A stretch of 64,000 nucleotides of DNA from DASXMT01 sp963803065. Its GTDB lineage: Bacteria > Actinomycetota > Acidimicrobiia > Acidimicrobiales > RAAP-2. The stretch covers positions 124,001-188,000 of the forward strand of contig CAWDKW010000002.1 of assembly GCA_963803065.1 (NCBI GenBank). The letters run 5' to 3'. The position numbers and the translations under genes are program-made. This document shows positions 1-8,806 of the stretch, piece by piece. Each line of letters opens with the position of its first letter. Within the stretch, counting starts at the first letter, position 1. Below the pieces are notes generated by a model that was not told the origin of the DNA, ran no database searches, and worked only from the letters and a program-made list of their open reading frames with translations.

Positions 1-34
1 TCGCTCTTGGTCAGCCCGACCCGGGCCGCCACGC

Positions 35-613
35 TTAAGCCTGACGCCCGAGCTGGGTGATGACCTCGTCGACGGCCTGCTCGCCCCATTCGAACAGGCG
101 CTCGTGGTCGGTACCCCCGATCGGATGGGGCAGGACGAGCGTTCGGGCCGATGGCAATCCGAAGTCGGTCACCAGCGTGCGGGCGATCTGCTCGAAGCGG
201 GTCGTGGTGGTGAGAATGGTGGGTATGCCGTTGCGCTCGAGCTCGATGGTGTCGTAGGCGGTGTAGGCGCTGCAGCTCCCGCAATCGGCGACACCGGTAA
301 TCACGACGTCGGTCTTCTCCTTCAACAGCTCGAGGACTCCCTCCGAGATCCCCATCTCGTCGCCCTTGGCGTTGTCGAACTCAGCGCTGTTGGGGAGGCG
401 CTTGCCGGTGAGTACGGTCACCGTCCCTCCCACCCGGGCGGCCAGGACCTCGGCCGCCCGGCCCATGACCACGTCGGAGTTGGGCTTGGCGTTCTCCATG
501 ACCCCGATGCGGATTCCGGCCAGCGAGGTCGGGCCGGGTGTGATCGACAGGGCCTCGGACCCTGGCTCACCGTCCGGCCGGTAGATCAGGGTAGGAGTGG
601 TCGTGAGAGTCAT
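35..613 (-). CDS. UGSC-family protein, cysteine (CGSC) form
   Basis: This 192-residue protein has the family signature as C111-G-S-C114, in a segment reading ADCGSCSAYT. In the UGSC family the first position is often selenocysteine; here it is an ordinary Cys codon, so no SECIS element is needed. A CxxC-like pair in a compact alpha/beta protein suggests a thiol redox role, but the reaction is not established for the family. No signal peptide or membrane segment is visible, so it should be cytosolic. It is the last gene of a minus-strand run and lies 113 bp downstream of its customary partner at 727-1788. Family assignment is from the motif and the neighbour; function is unknown. Confidence 0.75.
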   Translation of the reverse strand: MTLTTTPTLIYRPDGEPGSEALSITPGPTSLAGIRIGVMENAKPNSDVVMGRAAEVLAARVGGTVTVLTGKRLPNSAEFDNAKGDEMGISEGVLELLKEKTDVVITGVADCGSCSAYTAYDTIELERNGIPTILTTTTRFEQIARTLVTDFGLPSARTLVLPHPIGGTDHERLFEWGEQAVDEVITQLGRQA

Positions 614-726
614 CGGGTCTCCTCGTATCGCGTGCTCGTGGTCATTGGCTTTTGGTCACTGGGCTTGGGTTCCTGAAGTGTCGGGTCTAGTCGCCGATGT
701 TCGGCGTTGCTGGGCCGGGTGGGTCA

Positions 727-1788
727 TCACGCCGTGAGGGGCAGGGTGACGCTCCTGGTCATACCCCACGAGGGAATGACCGAGCCGTGCTTGCCCGGGC
801 CCCCGATCACCATGATGCGTATCTTTCCTCCGTCGGTGGTCATCCCGCTCAGCTCGTCCTCGTCCGAGAGCTCCTGCCAGGTGGTGCGCCCGTAGCCCTT
901 GAAGTGACGGTGGAACTCGCGCAGCGGCAGGGCGGCGTGCTCATGCAGGTACGAGGCAATGCCGTCACGATCGAGTCCGACCTTGGCCAGGCTCTGGGCA
1001 TGCTCGGGGCCGAAGGCCACAAAGAATTCGGCAAAGGGCATACATGCGTTGTTCATGCCCAGCGACGTCATGGCCGAGGCGTACTTGCCCAAGATGGTGA
1101 CCGGATCGCCATCGGCCTCCATGTCGTGGACGTTGTGCGGGTTCTCCCCGCAGTGGACCGTCACCGAGCTGGCTGCGTTGACCCCGATACTGGCCGGATA
1201 GCTCGGCCACGGGCACTCGTCGGCGTTCTCGGCCGCACAGTAGGTGTACTTGGACGGCTGCCCCTGGGTGGCCGCATCGCCGAATCCGGGACGGGCTCCG
1301 GCCACGTGGAGCATCAACAGCCGGATGGCCCGGCCCACGGTGGCGTTGGCCCGGTTGCCCGGGCCGAACGCCCCTACCCCGGCATTGAACCCGGCCGAGC
1401 GAGCGATGTCGCCGTGCACGATGGTCATGAAGGAGACCGGATGGGTGGTGGCGTTCACCCCGCGCAAATTGGCCTCCGGCCGGGACAGGGCCAACGCCGC
1501 GGTCAGCACCACCGGGAACACCTCGGGTGGACATCCGGCCAGCACGGCGTTGACGGCCACCACGCGGCGGGTCAAGCGACCGAAACGCGGGGCCAACGTG
1601 GCGAGCACCTCGTCGGGGTTGCCAGCCGCCTGCTCGAGCATGGTCTCGACCCGACCGGTCGTCGGCGCCACCAGGGGGAGCCCGTCGCCCCAACCGTTCG
1701 CCTCGAACAGCTCGTAGAGCCGCTCGGGAGATTCGTCGCCTACCTCGATGAAGCGCTGGTCATATGCCGCATCGGTTGCCGTCATCAT
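727..1788 (-). CDS. UGSC-associated conserved protein, function unknown
   Basis: This is a 353-residue soluble protein. Near the N-terminus it has the segment GWGDGLPLVAPT (residues 32-43), and a conserved-looking AGCPPE (Cys86) follows. From memory, proteins with this GWxDGLP opening are commonly encoded beside UGSC-family proteins, and that is the arrangement here. No catalytic domain that I can name is apparent. Two ATG codons sit in tandem at the start; the first is used here. A 13-bp inverted repeat at 1849-1861 lies about 60 bp upstream and may be an operator. The pair may act together on a thiol-linked or organo-element substrate, but that is speculation. Confidence 0.7.
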   Translation of the reverse strand: MMTATDAAYDQRFIEVGDESPERLYELFEANGWGDGLPLVAPTTGRVETMLEQAAGNPDEVLATLAPRFGRLTRRVVAVNAVLAGCPPEVFPVVLTAALALSRPEANLRGVNATTHPVSFMTIVHGDIARSAGFNAGVGAFGPGNRANATVGRAIRLLMLHVAGARPGFGDAATQGQPSKYTYCAAENADECPWPSYPASIGVNAASSVTVHCGENPHNVHDMEADGDPVTILGKYASAMTSLGMNNACMPFAEFFVAFGPEHAQSLAKVGLDRDGIASYLHEHAALPLREFHRHFKGYGRTTWQELSDEDELSGMTTDGGKIRIMVIGGPGKHGSVIPSWGMTRSVTLPLTA

Positions 1789-1848
1789 CGCTCCCTGGCC
1801 ATGAGGATGCCTGCTCCGATCCTCGCGCTCTTCACCCGCAGCTCTACT

Positions 1849-1861
1849 CTACAACATGTAG
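1849..1861. promoter_or_regulatory. Possible operator, inverted repeat CTACA-N3-TGTAG
   Basis: A 13-bp palindrome, CTACA-ACA-TGTAG, sits in the otherwise featureless 191-bp gap between the amidohydrolase stop and the start of the UGSC-partner gene. Size and position fit a TetR- or GntR-type half-operator controlling the two downstream minus-strand genes. No regulator gene is adjacent, so this is weak. Confidence 0.3.
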
Positions 1862-1979
1862 ACACACCAAGGATAGGATCAGGCTTCGGAGGCCTCAGAG
1901 CTCCGGAACCCTCTCGCTCAGGACCCATCAGGTGCCGGCGCCCTGGCGTTGCTCGACGAGAGGCGTCGGGACCGACCTG

Positions 1980-2828
1980 TCAGTTGCCGAACCCGAATAG
2001 TCGCCGGGTGTTGTCCCCGAGCACGGCGGCCTGCTCGGCCGGGGCGAGCCCGCCAAGGGCGTTGTGGGCCAGATCGACCAAGCCGCCATAGGAGTCGTGG
2101 GCCGTCTGGGGATAATCGGATCCCCAGAGGACCTTGTCGGTTCCGAAGCAATCGGCCAGCTGCTCGGCCAGTGGCCGGGCGCTCCCCGCCTCGGCCAGCG
2201 GCCCCAGATTGTGCGACGTGACCTTCACGGCCACCTGGGGCAGGTCGACCAGGCCGAGGAGAGGGTCGTCACGCCGGATAACCGATCCGTCCAGGGTGGG
2301 AAAGGCACAGTGGTCGAGTACGGTCGGCACCTCACGGAACCGGTCCAGGACCGGGCGGAGAGCCGGGATCTGGGCAGAGAAGACGGTGAGGACCACGGTC
2401 AGGCCCGTTCGAGCAGCCGACTCGAATGCTCCCTGGGCTCGGTCGGTCCCCACCCAGGTGGCAGTGGGTCGGATGGCCATGTACCGGACCCCGGTGACAC
2501 CTGGATGCGCGGCCAGGTCGGTGATCGAGGGGGTGGTTCCTGGTGCGTCGGGGTCGACGACGACGACGCACCTGACCGATTCGGGGTACCGCGTGGCCGC
2601 GTCGAGGACGTAGCGGTTGTCGTCGTCGTAGACACCGGCGGCCTGAACGGCGACCATCTGGGTAATGCCAACGCCGATGAGCGTCTCGAGCACAGCCTCG
2701 ACCCCGTAGCCGCCCCCTTTCCACCACTCGCTGGCCAACCCGGTCGGATGCCGAGGGAATCGGGCCTGGTCGTCGCTGGCTATGTGCACGTGGGCGTCGA
2801 CCGGTCCGGAGCCGCCGGCCAGGGTCAC
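1980..2828 (-). CDS. Amidohydrolase family 2 (PDC-lactonase/ACMSD-like) metal hydrolase
   Basis: This 282-residue enzyme belongs to the Amidohydro_2 TIM-barrel group (2-pyrone-4,6-dicarboxylate lactonase, ACMSD-like decarboxylases). The N-terminal metal-binding DAHVHI is at residues 11-16, and the C-terminal WGSDYP supplies the family's catalytic aspartate at about 237. A GTG start at 2828 was chosen because it overlaps the TGA of the upstream SDR (GTGA), the usual translational coupling; a longer reading frame would run back into that gene. Its place at the end of a dehydrogenase run suggests hydrolysis of a lactone or decarboxylation of a cyclic acid intermediate. The substrate is unknown. 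Confidence 0.8.
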   Translation of the reverse strand: MTLAGGSGPVDAHVHIASDDQARFPRHPTGLASEWWKGGGYGVEAVLETLIGVGITQMVAVQAAGVYDDDNRYVLDAATRYPESVRCVVVVDPDAPGTTPSITDLAAHPGVTGVRYMAIRPTATWVGTDRAQGAFESAARTGLTVVLTVFSAQIPALRPVLDRFREVPTVLDHCAFPTLDGSVIRRDDPLLGLVDLPQVAVKVTSHNLGPLAEAGSARPLAEQLADCFGTDKVLWGSDYPQTAHDSYGGLVDLAHNALGGLAPAEQAAVLGDNTRRLFGFGN

Positions 2829-3625
2829 GGGCGACCGATGGCCGCGGGCCGAGTACGCGAGAGGTGGGCGCCGGCGTCGGCCAGGATCAGCTGGCCGGTG
2901 ATGCAACGGGCAAGGTCCGAAGCCAGAAAGACGGTGAGGCGAGCCAGCTCGTCGGGCTCGGTCATCCGCTGCAACGGGGTGGAGGCCACGGTGGCCTCCA
3001 CCAGTTCGTCGGTGAGCCCCTCGCGCACCGTCTCGGTGAGGGTGGTCCCCGGAGCCACGGCCACGACGCGGATGCCCGAGGGCCCGAGCTCGACGGCCAG
3101 GCTCTGGGTCAGGTGGTTGATCGCCGCCTTGGAGGCGGCGTAGGCGGCCATGAACGGCGAAGGCCGCGTCGACTCACCGGAGCTCACGTTGACCATGACG
3201 CCGCCACGACCCTGGTCGAGGAAGTGGCGGGCCTCGGCCCGGGCACAGAGCGCCGTGAGCACAAGGTTCTGGTCGAGGATGTCGCGCCAGTACTCCCCGT
3301 CCGAGCTGGTCGACGGACCTGGTCTCCGTCCGGCCATCATGCCGATGTTGTTCACTGCGATGTCGAGGCCCCCGAAGGCGTCCGCGGCCTCGTCCACCAT
3401 GCGTTCCACCTCCTCGTCCTGGCGACAGTCGGCCACGATGGCCCGGGCCCGTCCGCCCTCGGCCTCGATCGCGGCCACGATGCGGTTGGCCTGGTCGGCC
3501 CGGACGTCGGCGACCGATACCGAGGACCCGGCCCGTGCCAGCCACTGGGCGATCTCGGCCCCGATGCCCGCCCCTGCCCCGGTGACGAGGGAGCTCGTCC
3601 CGGACAGGTCGATCGTGATGCTCAT
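2825..3625 (-). CDS. SDR family oxidoreductase
   Basis: This is a classical 266-residue short-chain dehydrogenase. It has the cofactor motif TGAGAGIG at 15-22, NNIG at 92-95 (Ala of the usual NNAG replaced by Ile), the catalytic Ser in NVSSG near 148, and Y162-x3-K166. An aspartate after the second strand (AD at 39-40) favours NAD(H). It probably oxidises a secondary alcohol or reduces a ketone on a CoA-linked or cyclic substrate. It overlaps the downstream amidohydrolase by 4 bp and lies 71 bp after the zinc alcohol dehydrogenase, so it is part of the same operon. Confidence 0.88.
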   Translation of the reverse strand: MSITIDLSGTSSLVTGAGAGIGAEIAQWLARAGSSVSVADVRADQANRIVAAIEAEGGRARAIVADCRQDEEVERMVDEAADAFGGLDIAVNNIGMMAGRRPGPSTSSDGEYWRDILDQNLVLTALCARAEARHFLDQGRGGVMVNVSSGESTRPSPFMAAYAASKAAINHLTQSLAVELGPSGIRVVAVAPGTTLTETVREGLTDELVEATVASTPLQRMTEPDELARLTVFLASDLARCITGQLILADAGAHLSRTRPAAIGRP

Positions 3626-3696
3626 TGGTTCCTTCTTCCCCTCGGCCGAACGGGCGAGTGACTGGCGAACGTGATGGCCGAAGTTGCCGGCGCGGC

Positions 3697-4623
3697 CTAG
3701 AGGGACATGCCCACTTTGATGGAGCCTTCGGATCTGGAGGCGGCAACGCGGAAGGCCTCCGGGCTCTCCTCGAGCGGGAAACGATGGGTGATGATGGTGT
3801 CGCGAACGTTGGGTGCAGCGGCGAGCAACCCAGCCGCTTCATCCAGGTCGCGTACGCCCCGGTGGCGCCCATAGGCCATGGCGCCGATCCACGACAGCTC
3901 CTTGACCAGCGTCAGCGTTCCGGGAACGGGAGCGGCGGCGGCAAAGACGCCGAGCACGACGACACGTCCCCCAGGTCGAGCCAGCTCGGCACAGGTCACC
4001 AGTCCCGACTCGGTGCCGGTGGCTTCGAGCACGACGTCAAAAAGACCGGAAGCGCTCTGTGCCCCCAGGCGCTCGCCGGCCTCATGCTGGTGACGATGGC
4101 GAGCGACCAGGGCCACGTCGTGGCCCAGATGGCGAACGGCGGCCACGGCCAGCAGGCCTATCGAGCCGCCTCCCACCACCACCACTCGCTCGCCGGGGAC
4201 AATGGCGGCGCGGCGGGCGCCGTGCCAGGCCACACCGGCGGGCTCTACCAGACAGGCGTCCTCGAGCGAGAGCCCTTTCGGAAGGGGGACGAGATTGGAC
4301 GCGGGCACGATGATGCGGTCGCAGAGGCCCCCGTCGACGAAGATCCCGAGATTGGTGTGCGGGCCGACGCAGCGCTGGGTGTGCCCGCCGAGGCACTGGT
4401 CGCACGAACCACACGAGATAGACGGATCAACGGCATGGGGCACGCCATCGACGAGCCCGGCGAACTCATGGCCGATCGTGAACCCGGTCAGCCCGGCATC
4501 GACCAGGGCGAGATCGGTTCCACAAATGCTCGACGACGCAACGTCGACCATCACCCCGGGGCCAGATGGATCGTCGACGTCCACCACACGAACGCCTTCC
4601 TCTGTGTTCCGCACGGCTCTCAC
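3697..4623 (-). CDS. Zinc-dependent medium-chain alcohol dehydrogenase
   Basis: This 308-residue MDR-type dehydrogenase keeps both zinc sites. The catalytic site is C34 (ICGTD) with H52-E53 (GHE). The structural four-cysteine lobe is C71, C74, C77, C85. The Rossmann motif GGGSIG is at 151-156. It is shorter than the usual 340-350 residues because the segment after the first Rossmann strands is compressed. It starts at GTG 4623, 49 bp after the mycofactocin-type SDR, and is co-oriented with the whole minus-strand run. Likely role: NAD(P)-linked oxidation of an alcohol in the same pathway. Confidence 0.82.
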   Translation of the reverse strand: MRAVRNTEEGVRVVDVDDPSGPGVMVDVASSSICGTDLALVDAGLTGFTIGHEFAGLVDGVPHAVDPSISCGSCDQCLGGHTQRCVGPHTNLGIFVDGGLCDRIIVPASNLVPLPKGLSLEDACLVEPAGVAWHGARRAAIVPGERVVVVGGGSIGLLAVAAVRHLGHDVALVARHRHQHEAGERLGAQSASGLFDVVLEATGTESGLVTCAELARPGGRVVVLGVFAAAAPVPGTLTLVKELSWIGAMAYGRHRGVRDLDEAAGLLAAAPNVRDTIITHRFPLEESPEAFRVAASRSEGSIKVGMSL

Positions 4624-4672
4624 GTCGGGCCCCGAGGATCCGTCCGGCAGTCGACCGTGAGGGTCACCTTCG

Positions 4673-5488
4673 TCAGCGAGCGGTGTTGCCCATGTCGACG
4701 ACGATCTGCGAGCCGGTCATGTACCTCGACTCGTCGCTGGCCAGGAAGGCAACCGAGGCCGCGATGTCCTCGGGCTTCATGAACATGTGGGGCAGCGAGT
4801 TCATGAAGATGGGTCCAAGGGTCTCCGGCTTCGAGTTGATGAGCTCTTGCAGATGGGGGTCGGTGACCATGGCCGTGTCCACTCCGGCGGGATGGATGGT
4901 ATTGACGCGGATGTCGTACTCACCGAGCTCGGCGGCCAGGACCCCGCACAACCCGACCACCCCGTGCTTGGCCGCGCTGTAGTGCGCCTTGAACGGGAGC
5001 CCCTTGCGGCCCGCGGTGGAGCTGGTCAGGATGATCGACCCGCCCGTTCCCTGTCGGATGAGCGTCGGGATGGCCGCCTTGGCCGTCTGCCACACCCCTT
5101 TCAAGTTGATACCGACGAGCTCGTCCCACTCATCGGAACTGATCTCCCAGCTGAGGTTGGCACTGTCGATGCCGGCGTTGGCCACGACGATGTCGAGGCG
5201 ACCCAGCTCGGCCACACCGTCGGTAACCAGCGACTGCAGCGCATCGAAATCCCTGACATCGACCGGGCGGGCCACGACGCGCCGGCCCTCCTTCTCGACC
5301 AGCGTGGCCGTCTCGACGAGGTCGCTCGGGGTGGCGCCAGGGTAGCTCGTCGTGTCGAGCTCGGCGCAGATGTCACAAATGATCACATCTGCACCCTCCT
5401 GGGCCAGGCGTAGCGAATGGGCTCGCCCCTGCCCCCGAGCGGCGCCGGTCACGAAAGCGACCTTTCCGGCAAGACGACCTTCGGCCAT
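4673..5488 (-). CDS. Mycofactocin-type SDR family oxidoreductase
   Basis: This is a 271-residue short-chain dehydrogenase of the mycofactocin-coupled class (carveol-dehydrogenase-like). Support comes from TGAARGQG at 14-21, the CDIC motif at 38-41, and a family-typical insertion at about 42-65 that separates the nucleotide-binding strands. NAG is at 104-106, Ser at 156-157 and Y170-x3-K174 complete the active site. Members of this class bind NAD(H) non-exchangeably and pass electrons to the redox peptide mycofactocin. No mftA-F genes are in this window. The ATG at 5488 directly precedes MAEGRLAGK; the frame continues upstream only into non-homologous sequence. First gene of the minus-strand operon. 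Confidence 0.85.
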   Translation of the reverse strand: MAEGRLAGKVAFVTGAARGQGRAHSLRLAQEGADVIICDICAELDTTSYPGATPSDLVETATLVEKEGRRVVARPVDVRDFDALQSLVTDGVAELGRLDIVVANAGIDSANLSWEISSDEWDELVGINLKGVWQTAKAAIPTLIRQGTGGSIILTSSTAGRKGLPFKAHYSAAKHGVVGLCGVLAAELGEYDIRVNTIHPAGVDTAMVTDPHLQELINSKPETLGPIFMNSLPHMFMKPEDIAASVAFLASDESRYMTGSQIVVDMGNTAR

Positions 5489-5773
5489 GGTGAACAACCC
5501 CCTGAACGCGGCCACCAAGACGGCGCTCCAAAATTCTGTCGCCCGCACGCTACCGGGTTGCCGAGGGGCGCGTCTCGTCCGGTGGCGAGGTTCCGGCCAT
5601 CCCTGGAGAGCGAACCACGTCGCTGGATCGCCGGAATTTATTGATTGACTCGCGGCCGGGGAGAGTTCACACTTGCGATACAGGGTTGTCATGAAGTCAT
5701 AGAACTGAAACACGAACAGCAAGCGCGAGTTCCGCACTACTCGGGGGAGTTTTGCTATGAGGGGGGATTTGCC
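5489..5773. promoter_or_regulatory. Divergent intergenic region
   Basis: This 285-bp gap separates the divergent SDR operon and the solute-binding-protein gene, so it should hold both promoters. It has an AT-rich patch near 5635-5650 and a TTGCGA/TTGTCA-like pair near 5680-5692 on the plus strand. I cannot fix a convincing -10 element. No palindrome stands out. Confidence 0.35.
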
Positions 5774-6994
5774 GTGAGGAAGCACCTGTCGGTTGCTATT
5801 GCCGTCGTCGCCTGCGCCGGGTTGCTCACCGTGGTCGGCCCGACGACGGTGGCCGGAGCCAGTTCCGGGTACCCGCCCATTCCTGCAGGCCCGATCACAT
5901 TCGGGATCTCGGCACCCACCAGCGGTGCCCTCGCCTCGTACGGGATCCTCACCAAGATCCAGACCGGGATCGCCCTCCAGCAATTCGAGATGATGCACCC
6001 CAACGGCATCGACGGCCACCAGGTGAAGCTGGACATCGAGAACGACGCCAGCGACGTGACCACAGCGGTCCAGGTGGCCAACCAGATGGTGACCAACAAA
6101 GATGCCGCCGTGATCACGGCCAGCTACAACCCAGCGGCGGCCGGGCAACAGCTGGCCGTCTGGACGAAGGCGAAGATGCCGGTCGTGGCCAACCTCGAGC
6201 TCACCAACACCCTGACGCCCGCCCAGCTGGCCAAGCAGTACCCCTACCTGTTCAGCCCCAACCCGTCGCTCCAGCAGACGGGGGTGGCCGCCATCAACTG
6301 GATCAAGCAGAAGGGCTTCAAGAACGTCGGGATCCTGAACGACGGGATCCCCTACGACACCGTGTTTGCCAACCAGATCAGCGCCGGCGTCCAGTCGATC
6401 AAGGGCGCCAAGGTGACGACGGTGAACATAACCCCTGGATCGGTGGACAACAGCGCGGCCATCACCAAGCTGAAGGGGGCGGGGGCCAAGCTGCTGGTGG
6501 TCACCGCCGGTGAGGGGTACGGACCCATCTGGCAGGCCGTCCAGTCAGCCAACTGGTCCCCCACCATCCTGGCCTCGGCCGGTGCCTGGTACAGCGGCTT
6601 CGACTCGATGGGGTCCCTGACGGCCAAGGCCAGTGCCTACTACTACAACTGTGCCGACACGGCCACGCAGACGTTCACGCCGGTCCAGAACCAGCTGATG
6701 GCGGCCTACTCCCAGGGGACGAACTACCCGTCGTTCGTCAACTACCTGACGTCAATGGCCACCGACAGCGTCCCGCTCGAGATCCTCAACTACGCCATCA
6801 CCAAGTACCACTCGACGGACCCGGCAGCGATCAAGAAGGCGATCGAGGGGATCACCAGCAAGGAGTTCCTCGGCCTCTCCTACAAGTTCTCGCCCACCAA
6901 CCACTTCGGCCTGGTGGGCTCCTTCGGACCGGCTGTGTGCGCCATGGGACCGCCGTACGCAGGTGGTGTGGGCCGGGTGCCGGTCAAGAGCTGA
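5774..6994 (+). CDS. Branched-chain amino-acid-type ABC substrate-binding protein
   Basis: This 406-residue exported protein is of the Peripla_BP_6 (LivJ/type I periplasmic binding) fold. The first ~30 residues form a signal peptide with a positively charged start (RKH) and an AIAVVACAGLL core ending near VAGA; no lipobox cysteine is evident. The mature part begins ITFGISAPTSG, as in this family. GTG 5774 was chosen for the strong Shine-Dalgarno run AGGGGGGA just upstream and because the signal peptide starts there. No permease or ATPase genes are nearby, so it is an orphan receptor. Its divergence from the dehydrogenase operon suggests it captures that pathway's substrate. Confidence 0.85.
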   Translation: MRKHLSVAIAVVACAGLLTVVGPTTVAGASSGYPPIPAGPITFGISAPTSGALASYGILTKIQTGIALQQFEMMHPNGIDGHQVKLDIENDASDVTTAVQVANQMVTNKDAAVITASYNPAAAGQQLAVWTKAKMPVVANLELTNTLTPAQLAKQYPYLFSPNPSLQQTGVAAINWIKQKGFKNVGILNDGIPYDTVFANQISAGVQSIKGAKVTTVNITPGSVDNSAAITKLKGAGAKLLVVTAGEGYGPIWQAVQSANWSPTILASAGAWYSGFDSMGSLTAKASAYYYNCADTATQTFTPVQNQLMAAYSQGTNYPSFVNYLTSMATDSVPLEILNYAITKYHSTDPAAIKKAIEGITSKEFLGLSYKFSPTNHFGLVGSFGPAVCAMGPPYAGGVGRVPVKS

Positions 6995-7036
6995 CTCGAC
7001 GCTACGGGCGTCCTGAGCTCGGCTGACCTGGGGGTC

Positions 7037-7100
7037 GAGCTCGAAAGGACGGGCGGACCAAGCTCGGTCGCATGCCGGCCGAGCTCGAAAGGACGGGCGG
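7037..7100. repeat. Direct repeat downstream of the solute-binding protein gene
   Basis: The 20-bp sequence GAGCTCGAAAGGACGGGCGG occurs exactly twice, at 7037-7056 and 7081-7100 (44-bp period), in the gap between two convergent genes. The flanks also look partly duplicated. It belongs to a window-wide set of intergenic tandem duplications. Confidence 0.85.
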
Positions 7101-7125
7101 GGCCGAGCCCGACTGACATGGGGGA

Positions 7126-7650
7126 TCAGTTGGGCTCGGCCCACAGCCCGGTGAACGGAGGGTGGTGGGGGAACTCGAACACCTGGCCCCGACCCGTCCG
7201 CGCCAGGGACTGATAGTGACGCTGGGCGAACCACCATTTCCCGTCCACCCGCCGGTAGCGGTCGTGGTAGACGCCAAAGGCATTGGTCCACTGGCCACTG
7301 GCTCGGTCCTGGCGTAGCTCGCACATGAACATCCTGGCCAACGCGGTGTCGCTCTCCGCCCTTCCCTGCCCCAACACGATGTGCGAGTTCAAGATGACGA
7401 ACTCGAAGAACTCGAAGCCCTCGATGGACCGGCCGATGAAGTCCCCGATCGCCCGGGGTCCGACGAATTCGAGCGTCTCCTGGGATTGCTTGTCGATGGA
7501 GATCGTGCAGTCAGGCAGGAAGAGCTGCTCGAAGTCGCCCCACGCCCGTCGGTTCACCACATCGGCGTAGGCCGACTGCACTCTCGTCACTGCTACGTGG
7601 TCGACGGCTTCTCGTACTGCGTCGTCATCCATAGCAGGACCATATGCCAT
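7126..7650 (-). CDS. SnoaL-like (NTF2-fold) protein
   Basis: This 174-residue protein has a SnoaL_4-type cone fold. It opens with a helix containing VQSAYADVVNRRAWGDFEQLF, then LPDCTISI and a GPRAIGDFI loop, and ends in strands with VDGKWWFAQRHYQS. This group includes ring hydroxylation, isomerisation and dehydration enzymes and non-catalytic binders. No diagnostic catalytic pair can be assigned. The ATG at 7650 has a GAAGG-type ribosome site; the ATG 18 bp inside does not. It is convergent with the solute-binding protein and divergent from the LLM oxidoreductase. Function unknown. Confidence 0.75.
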   Translation of the reverse strand: MAYGPAMDDDAVREAVDHVAVTRVQSAYADVVNRRAWGDFEQLFLPDCTISIDKQSQETLEFVGPRAIGDFIGRSIEGFEFFEFVILNSHIVLGQGRAESDTALARMFMCELRQDRASGQWTNAFGVYHDRYRRVDGKWWFAQRHYQSLARTGRGQVFEFPHHPPFTGLWAEPN

Positions 7651-7670
7651 TCGGACCGGGCCTTCGCTCA

Positions 7671-7777
7671 GAGTCGGCACTCGCGACGCGGCACTCGACG
7701 GAGTCGGCCCTCTCGTGACGCCGCACTCGACGGAGTCGGCACTCGCGACGCGACACTCGCGGGGCGGCACTCGATTG
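7671..7777. repeat. Three degenerate ~30-bp tandem repeats
   Basis: Three units beginning GAGTCGGCACTCGCGACGCG (near 7671, 7701 and 7733) lie in tandem in the 217-bp divergent gap between the SnoaL and LLM genes. The middle unit is diverged (CTCTCGTGACG). They sit where promoter or operator sequence would be expected. Confidence 0.8.
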
Positions 7778-7867
7778 ACAGCGGTCGCCCGGTGGCAGAT
7801 GCTTGGCCGTCATCACGTCGTGTTACGACTGTCACGCCGTTCGCTACTGGGAGATACGACCAAGCTC

Positions 7868-8806
7868 ATGCCGCACCCGCAGCTGTCCGTCATGCTCATC
7901 AACTTCTCGGCTTCCGATCCCGGCAGTTGGCAGCCGCTTCTGGATGGGGCACGAGCTGCCGACCAGGCAGGCGTCGATCGCCTGGCCGTGAGTGACCACG
8001 TCGTCTTCGGCGAGAATCTCGAAGCATACGGAGACGCCAGCGTGGGCGGGATCGAGGGCGGGAAGCAGCCCACCGGGCCCGACGGCATGTGGCTCGAGCC
8101 GCTCACCCTGCTATCGGTCGTGGCCGGGGTGACCTCCCACGCACGGCTGGCCACCGGGATCCTCCAAGCCGCACTTCGCCGACCCGCCGTCCTGGCCAAG
8201 GCGGCCGCCACCTTGGACGTGCTCTCCGGAGGCCGGCTCGACCTCGGAGTCGGGGTGGGTTGGCAACGAGAGGAGTACGACGCAGCTGGCCTCAGCTTCG
8301 AGGGCCGTGGCCGCCTGCTCAACCAGACCCTGGCCGTCTGCCAGGCGTTGTGGCGCGAGGACCGGGCTGACTTCGACGGCGACGGGCTCCACTTCGAGGG
8401 CATCCACGCCATGCCCAAGCCCCTCCAGCCCGGAGGCGTGCCCATCTGGGTGAGCGGAACCCTCAACGACCGGGTGATCGATCGGCTGGTTCGCTTCGGC
8501 GACGGCTGGATCCCGTGGGGGCCTATCGCCCGGGAGCCTGCCACCGGCATCGCACGGGTCCGTGAGGCGCTCTCGGCCGCCGGGCGGGACACCACCGGCT
8601 TCCAGGTGCAGGGGAGACTTCCGGTCGTGAAGAGATCGGACGGTTCGATGGATCTCGGTCGAACCATGGACGGGGTCCCCGCCTTGGCCGAGGCGGGCAT
8701 TACCGACTTCCGGGCCCCGGTCTCGATCACCCTCGAACCCGGTGCGGCCGCCGACCAACTCGCCGAGATGGTGTCCGCGTTCCGTCAGGCCGTGGGCCGC
8801 AGCTAG
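7868..8806 (+). CDS. LLM-class F420-dependent oxidoreductase
   Basis: This 312-residue protein has a luciferase-like monooxygenase TIM barrel. Family segments visible are RAADQAGVDRLAVSDHVV near 27-45, the RLATGILQAALRRPAVLAKAAATLDVLSGGR core, LGVGVGWQREEYDAAG, and LHFEGIHAMPKPLQP. Actinobacterial members mostly use reduced coenzyme F420 for hydride transfer, often in secondary alcohol or enone chemistry. ATG 7868 is the first start matching the family N-terminus; upstream sequence in frame is repeat DNA. The last six codons and stop are themselves part of a tandem repeat that continues downstream. Confidence 0.85.
   Translation: MPHPQLSVMLINFSASDPGSWQPLLDGARAADQAGVDRLAVSDHVVFGENLEAYGDASVGGIEGGKQPTGPDGMWLEPLTLLSVVAGVTSHARLATGILQAALRRPAVLAKAAATLDVLSGGRLDLGVGVGWQREEYDAAGLSFEGRGRLLNQTLAVCQALWREDRADFDGDGLHFEGIHAMPKPLQPGGVPIWVSGTLNDRVIDRLVRFGDGWIPWGPIAREPATGIARVREALSAAGRDTTGFQVQGRLPVVKRSDGSMDLGRTMDGVPALAEAGITDFRAPVSITLEPGAAADQLAEMVSAFRQAVGRS

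Noticed and set aside
34..613. Selenocysteine in the UGSC protein
   Set aside because: The codon is a normal Cys codon, not TGA, and no SECIS-like stem or sel gene is in the window.
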